Below are positions 58,526-64,000 of a stretch of 64,000 nucleotides of DNA, piece by piece (the stretch's first letter is position 1; the number at the start of each line of letters is the position of its first letter). Position numbers and translations under genes: made by a program. The DNA is from Globodera rostochiensis (Eukaryota > Nematoda > Chromadorea > Rhabditida > Heteroderidae). The stretch covers positions 620,001 to 684,000 of the forward strand of contig JAEVLN010000006.1 of assembly GCA_018350325.1 (NCBI GenBank), written 5' to 3'. Under the pieces are notes generated by a model. The model was given only the letters and a program-made list of their open reading frames with translations. It was not told the DNA's origin and did no database searches.

Positions 58526-61500
58526 TGGACGATGGACGGATGGATGATGAGGGAATGAATGGATGTGAAGATGGTCGGATGAATGGACGATAGACGGATG
58601 GATGAGGGAATGAATGGATGTGAAGATGGTCGGATGAATGGACGATAGACGGATGGATGAGGGAACGAATGGATGTGAAGATAGTCGGATGAATGGACGA
58701 TGGACGGATGGATGAGGGAATGAATGGATGTGAAGATGGTCGGATGAATGGACGGATGGATGATGAGGGAAATGGATGTGAAGATAGTCGGATGAATGGA
58801 CGATGGACGGATGGATGATGAGGGAATGAATACACGTGAAGATGGTCGGATGAATGGACGATGGACGGATGGATGAGGGAAATGGATGTGAAGATAGTCG
58901 GATGAATGGACGATGGACGGATGGATGAGGGAATGAATGGATGTGAAGATAGTCGGATGAATGGACGATGGACGGATGGATGATGAGGGAATGAATGGAT
59001 GTGAAGATGGTCGGATGAATGGACGATGGACGGATGGATGATGAGGGAATGAATGGATGTGAAGATGGTCGGATGAATGGACGATGGACGGATGGATGAT
59101 GAGGGAATGAATGGACGATGGACGGATGGATGATGAACGAATGGATGTGAAGATAGTCGGATGAATGGACGATGGACGGATGGATGAGGGAATGAATGGA
59201 TGTGAAGATGGTCGGATGAATGGACGATGGACGGATGGATGAGGGAATGAATGGACGTGAAGATGGTCGGATGAATGGACGATGGACGGATGGATGAGGG
59301 AATGAATGGATGTGAAGATAGTCGGATGAATGGACGATGGACGGATGGATGAGGGAATGAATGGATGTGAAGATGGTCGGATGAATGGACGATAGACGGA
59401 TGGATGATGAAGGAATGAATGGATGTGAAGATGGTCGGATGAATGGACGATAGACGGATGGATGATGAAGGAATGAATGGATGTGAAGATGGTCGGATGA
59501 ATGGACGATAGACGGATGGATGATGAAGGAATGAATGGATGTGAAGATGGTCGGATGAATGGACGATGGACGGATGGATGATGAGGAATGAATGGATGTG
59601 AAGATAGTCGGATGAATGGACGATGACGGATGGATGATGAGGAATGAATGGATGTGAAGATGGTCGGATGAATGGACGATAGACGGATGGATGATGAAGG
59701 AATGAATGGATGTGAAGATGGTCGGATGAATGGACGATGGACGGATGGATGATGAGGGAATGAATGGATGTGAAGATAGGTCGGATGAATGGACGATGGA
59801 CGGATGGATGATGAGGAATGAATGGATGTGAAGATGGTCGGATGAATGGACGATAGACGGATGGATGAGGGGAATGAATGGATGTGAAAATGGTCGGATG
59901 AATGGACGATGGACGGATGGATGATGAGGGAATGAATGGATGTGAAGATAGTCGGATGAATGGACGATGGACGGATGGATGATGAGGGAATGAATGGATG
60001 TGAAGATGGTCGGATGAATGGACGATGGACGGATGGATGATGAGGGAATGAATGGATGTGAAGATGGTCGGATGAATGGACGATGGACGGATGGATGATG
60101 AGGGAATGAATGGATGTGAAGATAGTCGGATGAATGGACGATGGACGGATGGATGAGGGAATGAATGGATGTGAAGATGGTCGGATGAATGGACGATAGA
60201 CGGATGGATGATGAGGGAATGAATACACGTGAAGATGGTCGGATGAATGGACGATAGACGGATGGATGATGAGGGAATGAATACACGTGAAGATGGTCGG
60301 ATGAATGGACGATGGACGGATGGATGAGGGAATGAATACACGGAAGATGGTCGGATGAATGGACGATGGACGGATGGATGAGGGAATGAATGGATGTGAA
60401 GATGGTCGGATGAATGGACGATAGACGGATGGATGAGGGAATGAATACACGGAAGATGGTCGGATGAATGGACGATGGACGGATGGATGAGGGAATGAAT
60501 GGACGTGAAGATGGTCGGATGAATGGACGATGGACGGATGGATGAGGGAATGAATGGATGTGAAGATAGTCGGATGAATGGACGATGGACGAATGGATGA
60601 TGAGGGAATGAATGGACGTGAAGATGGTCGGATGAATGGACGATGGACGGATGGATGAGGGAATGAATGGATGTGAAGATAGTCGGATGAATGGACGATG
60701 GACGGATGGATGAGGGAATGAATGGACGTGAAGATGGTCGGATGAATGGACGATGGACGGATGGATGAGGGAATGAATGGACGTGAAGATAGTCGGATGA
60801 ATGGACGATGGACGGATGGATGAGGGAATGAATGGATGTGAAGATGGTCGGATGAATGGACGATAGACGGATGGATGATGAGGGAATGAATACACGTGAA
60901 GATGGTCGGATGAATGGACGATGGACGGATGGATGATGAGGGAATGAATGGATGTGAAGATGGTCGGATGAATGGACGATGGACGGATGGATGATGAGGG
61001 AATGAATGGATGTGAAGATGGTCGGATGAATGGACGATAGACGGATGGATGAGGGAATGAATGGATGTGAAAATGGTCGGATGAATGGACGATGGACGGA
61101 TGGATGATGAGGGAATGAATGGATGTGAAGATAGTCGGATGAATGGACGATGGACGGATGGATGATGAGGGAATGAATGGATGTGAAGATGGTCGGATGA
61201 ATGGACGATGGACGGATGGATGATGAGGGAATGAATGGATGTGAAGATGGTCGGATGAATGGACGATGGACGGATGGATGATGAGGGAATGAATGGATGT
61301 GAAGATAGTCGGATGAATGGACGATGGACGGATGGATGAGGGAATGAATGGATGTGAAGATGGTCGGATGAATGGACGATAGACGGATGGATGATGAGGG
61401 AATGAATACACGTGAAGATGGTCGGATGAATGGACGATAGACGGATGGATGATGAGGGAATGAATGGATGTGAAGATGGTCGGATGAATGGACGATGGAC

Positions 61501-62346
61501 GGATGGATGATGAGGGAATGAATGGATGTGAAGATGGTCGGATGAATGGACGATGGACGGATGGATGAGGGAATGAATGGATGTGAAGATGGTCGGATGA
61601 ATGGACGATAGACGGATGGATGAGGGAATGAATACACGGAAGATGGTCGGATGAATGGACGATAGACGGATGGATGAGGGAATGAATGGATGTGAAGATA
61701 GTCGGATGAATGGACGATAGACGGATGGATGATGAGGGAATGAATACACGTGAAGATGGTCGGATGAATGGACGATGGACGGATGGATGAGGGAATGAAT
61801 GGATGTGAAGATGGTCGGATGAATGGACGATGGACGGATGGATGATGAGGGAATGAATGGATGTGAAGATGGTCGGATGAATGGACGATGGACGGATGGA
61901 TGATGAGGGAATGAATGGATGTGAAGATGGTCGGATGAATGGACGATAGACGGATGGATGAGAGGGAATGAATGGATGTGAAAATGGTCGGATGAATGGA
62001 CGATGGACGGATGGATGATGAGGGAATGAATGGATGTGAAGATGGTCGGATGAATGGACGATGGACGGATGGATGAGGGAATGAATGGATGTGAAGATGG
62101 TCGGATGAATGGACGGATGGATGATGAGGGAATGAATGGATGTGAAGATAGTCGGATGAATGGACGATGGACGGATGGATGAGGGAATGAATGGATGTGA
62201 AGATGGTCGGATGAATGGACGGATGGATGATGAGGGAATGAATGGATGTGAAGATGGTCGGATGAATGGACGATGGACGGATGGATGATGAGGGAATGAA
62301 TACACGTGAAGATGGTCGGATGAATGGACGGATGGATGATGAGGGA
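58526..62346. repeat. 3.8-kb minisatellite, units of about 56-59 bp
   Basis: More than 60 tandem copies of GATGGTCGGATGAATGGACG followed by ATGGACGGATGGATGATGAG and GGAATGAATGGATGTGAA. Variants: GGTCGG or AGTCGG, ATGGAC or ATAGAC, GATGATGAGG or GATGAGG, and ATGGATGTG or ATACACGTG. The unit is itself built from GGAT, GATG and GAAT tetramers. Unit length changes in steps of 3 or other sizes shift the frame, yet all three minus-strand frames stay open for over 1,000 codons because no unit variant makes a stop there. The encoded Ile/His/Pro/Ser repeats are best seen as a by-product. Confidence 0.95.
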
Positions 62347-63446
62347 GCATCACCACCACAACGCAATCGCCTCCACCTTCTCCGCACCTCCCCGTTCTCG
62401 TAACACAATGATCAGTCAGTCGCCAATCGATGCTGATCGGAACACCAAACCCAACATCCATCATTAGTCTTAGCTTAGCCTAACCGAACCTATTCACTCC
62501 ACTCCATTTACCAAATCCAATCACCGCAGTTTTTTGTGCGGTGGTCGAATCGCTCCTAAAAGGGCTAAGGGATAAACAATAAAGTGGTGCGAAAGAAGAC
62601 GCTCTGCGGATTAAAAGAAGGGGCGATCGGATCCGATCGTTGAATTGTGGTTAAAAATGGGGTAGAGGGGAGGGGAGGGGAGGGGGGGGGGGGTGACGCG
62701 ATGATTGGATCATCCATTTTCAGAAACTGGGGGGGGGGGAGGGGGGAGGGGTGGTGAAGCTGAGATTGGATTAAACGCTCCCAGTGTTAAACAACGCAGA
62801 AGAAATTTCCCGTAGTCTCAGGGAACGAGGCCAAAGCATAAAATTATAGGAATGGATTCTATGAAAGGATTATCGGCGAAAGAATGGGGAGGGAGACGCC
62901 GCCTGGATTGGACCTTAATAGCCATATCTTTCAAGCTGTTGAGCGATGTTTTACGCTTTCATTCATAAAATATTCATTCTCATCCCTTCGCCTCGATGAG
63001 TGGCTTCTTTCACTGTGACGGAGTGCCGATCGATTTGAAAGAGCAATGGACGGCGGGGGGGGGGGGATTTGAGGCGGAGATTCAATCGGGAGGGCAGGGA
63101 GAGATCCCGGAAGGCGATAAACGAGCCTCGGAGGTATGCAGTGGACTCGCCAACGGCTGACGGCACAACTCCCGTTGAATGGGGATTTTCGTTGGACTGA
63201 GCGAAGCCGAATTGAAGTGAATTGAATTGAAGCGGAAAGCAAAAGCGAAGGGCGAGGGGGGGGGGGCGAGTGAAAGGTCAATGGACTTTAAATTACACTT
63301 CAACGGCTGTTGGGCGTCATTCAGCAACCAATCAATATACGAATATAAAAAACGATCAGATCATTTTCGTAAATGCATCACTTAACACTGAAGATTGAAC
63401 AATTTGCTACAGTAACCGCTGTTTATTGCGGGAGTTGGCACTTCGG
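62347..63446. other. intergenic region after the minisatellite
   Basis: It contains G-runs (62679-62693, 62729-62750, 63055-63067, 63257-63266) and mixed DNA. Minus-strand frames are short and of low complexity. No gene is supported. Confidence 0.45.
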
Positions 63447-63926
63447 TTACTGTATGATGCTTTGCCTGAGGCTGTCGATGTCTCTCTCAGCCGTGTCCTT
63501 CTCCCCATTTCTCAGATCGCGACAGGCGGCGGCAATTTGTGCGATGTGCGCGGGAGTGACGCGGCAACAACCGCCGAAGACACGCGCCCCGAGGGCAAAC
63601 CACCGAGGCAAAGCGGTAACGATCGCTCCAATTTGGGAATCGCCTTCGAATTTGCGCGTTGCAGCGTTGTACACTTCGCCACTGTTCGGGTAAACGACCT
63701 GGGGACGGGCAACTCAGTCTGAGACTAACCAAAGGTCGGATTAAAGGCTTTAAAGCCCAGAAAATGCCAAGGATCTTAAATCAGAATAAAAATTCTGATT
63801 TGGTATAAGACATAATTCGCATATAAAAAGGCACACCAATGCCTTTGCGTTGCCCGCTCTATTCGCCTCTCTCAGCAATTCGGTGATATATTCGGGTGCC
63901 GTGCAATTGATGCCGATGGCAACAAT
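63447..63926 (-). CDS. homocysteine S-methyltransferase, 3' exons (partial)
   Basis: Zinc-dependent enzyme that methylates homocysteine to methionine, probably using S-methylmethionine or SAM. Two exons are visible, 63926-63837 and 63698-63447, in frame. They read IVAIGINCTAPEYITELLRE, KALVVYPNSGEVYNAATRKF and VFGGCCRVTPAHIAQIAAAC, ending DSLRQSIIQ. The cysteine of GINCT and the pair in GGCCRVTP match the three zinc ligands of the family. The acceptor at 63927 shows that more exons lie to the right of the window. Confidence 0.9.
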
Positions 63927-64000
63927 CTGAGTAGGGCACAAAAGTCAAATCGATTCTTTGGTAACGAAAGAATGAACAAAAGGTTTCGTTCAAACGACGA

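Noticed and set aside
58128..62464. Three giant minus-strand open frames (1,103-1,426 codons) rich in Ile, His, Pro and Ser
   Set aside because: They come from one tandem repeat that lacks stops in every minus frame. There is no domain and no reason to prefer one frame, so they are treated as a satellite.

Overview
The window is animal nuclear DNA and most likely comes from a nematode. Its genes have many short introns (about 40 to 150 bases), and they include nematode-style products: an insulin-like peptide, a neuropeptide resembling NLP-49, a tyrosinase with a C-terminal cysteine motif, a tailless/PNR-type nuclear receptor and a worm-expanded CK1-type kinase. Several introns seem to start with GC instead of GT. 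From memory this is common in cyst nematodes (Globodera, Heterodera), so a plant-parasitic tylenchid is my best guess, but it is an inference. All exon models were built by eye from reading frame, splice sites and family knowledge.

Layout. 0-4 kb: the 3' end of an unknown gene, a 94-bp hAT-like MITE, ALG12 (+), then an insulin-like peptide gene (-). 4-7.3 kb: serine palmitoyltransferase subunit 2 (-). 9-13.4 kb: tyrosinase (+). 13.9-15.4 kb: NR2E-like nuclear receptor (+). 15.7-22.4 kb: a mixed-lineage kinase (SH3, kinase, CRIB) with a probable long proline-rich tail (-). 23.2-27.9 kb: three closely packed minus-strand genes (FIP1, TSR3, TP53RK/Bud32) that look like an operon. 28.6-30.7 kb: HMG-CoA synthase (-). 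31.9-34.8 kb: PiT phosphate transporter (-). 37.3-39.3 kb: CK1/TTBK-like kinase (-). 40.3-42.4 kb: seryl-tRNA synthetase (-). 44.8-49 kb: FAM184-like coiled-coil gene (+). 49.2-51.5 kb: DM13-domain (Skeletor-like) secreted protein (+). 52.3-52.6 kb: NLP-49-like neuropeptide precursor (-). 54-57.4 kb: unidentified coiled-coil gene (-). 58.5-62.3 kb: a large minisatellite. 63.4-64 kb: the 3' end of a homocysteine S-methyltransferase (-).

Most genes are ordinary housekeeping genes (N-glycosylation, sphingolipid and sterol precursor synthesis, rRNA and tRNA modification, mRNA 3'-end processing, tRNA charging) mixed with signalling genes. Apart from the proposed operon there is no functional cluster. 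The unusual features are the mixed-lineage kinase (changed HRD and DFG motifs, a cysteine-rich insert and a 10-base exon), the insulin-like peptide with four extra cysteines, the two peptide-hormone genes, the GC-AG introns, several short DNA transposon derivatives, dense poly-G/C tracts and large tandem repeats.
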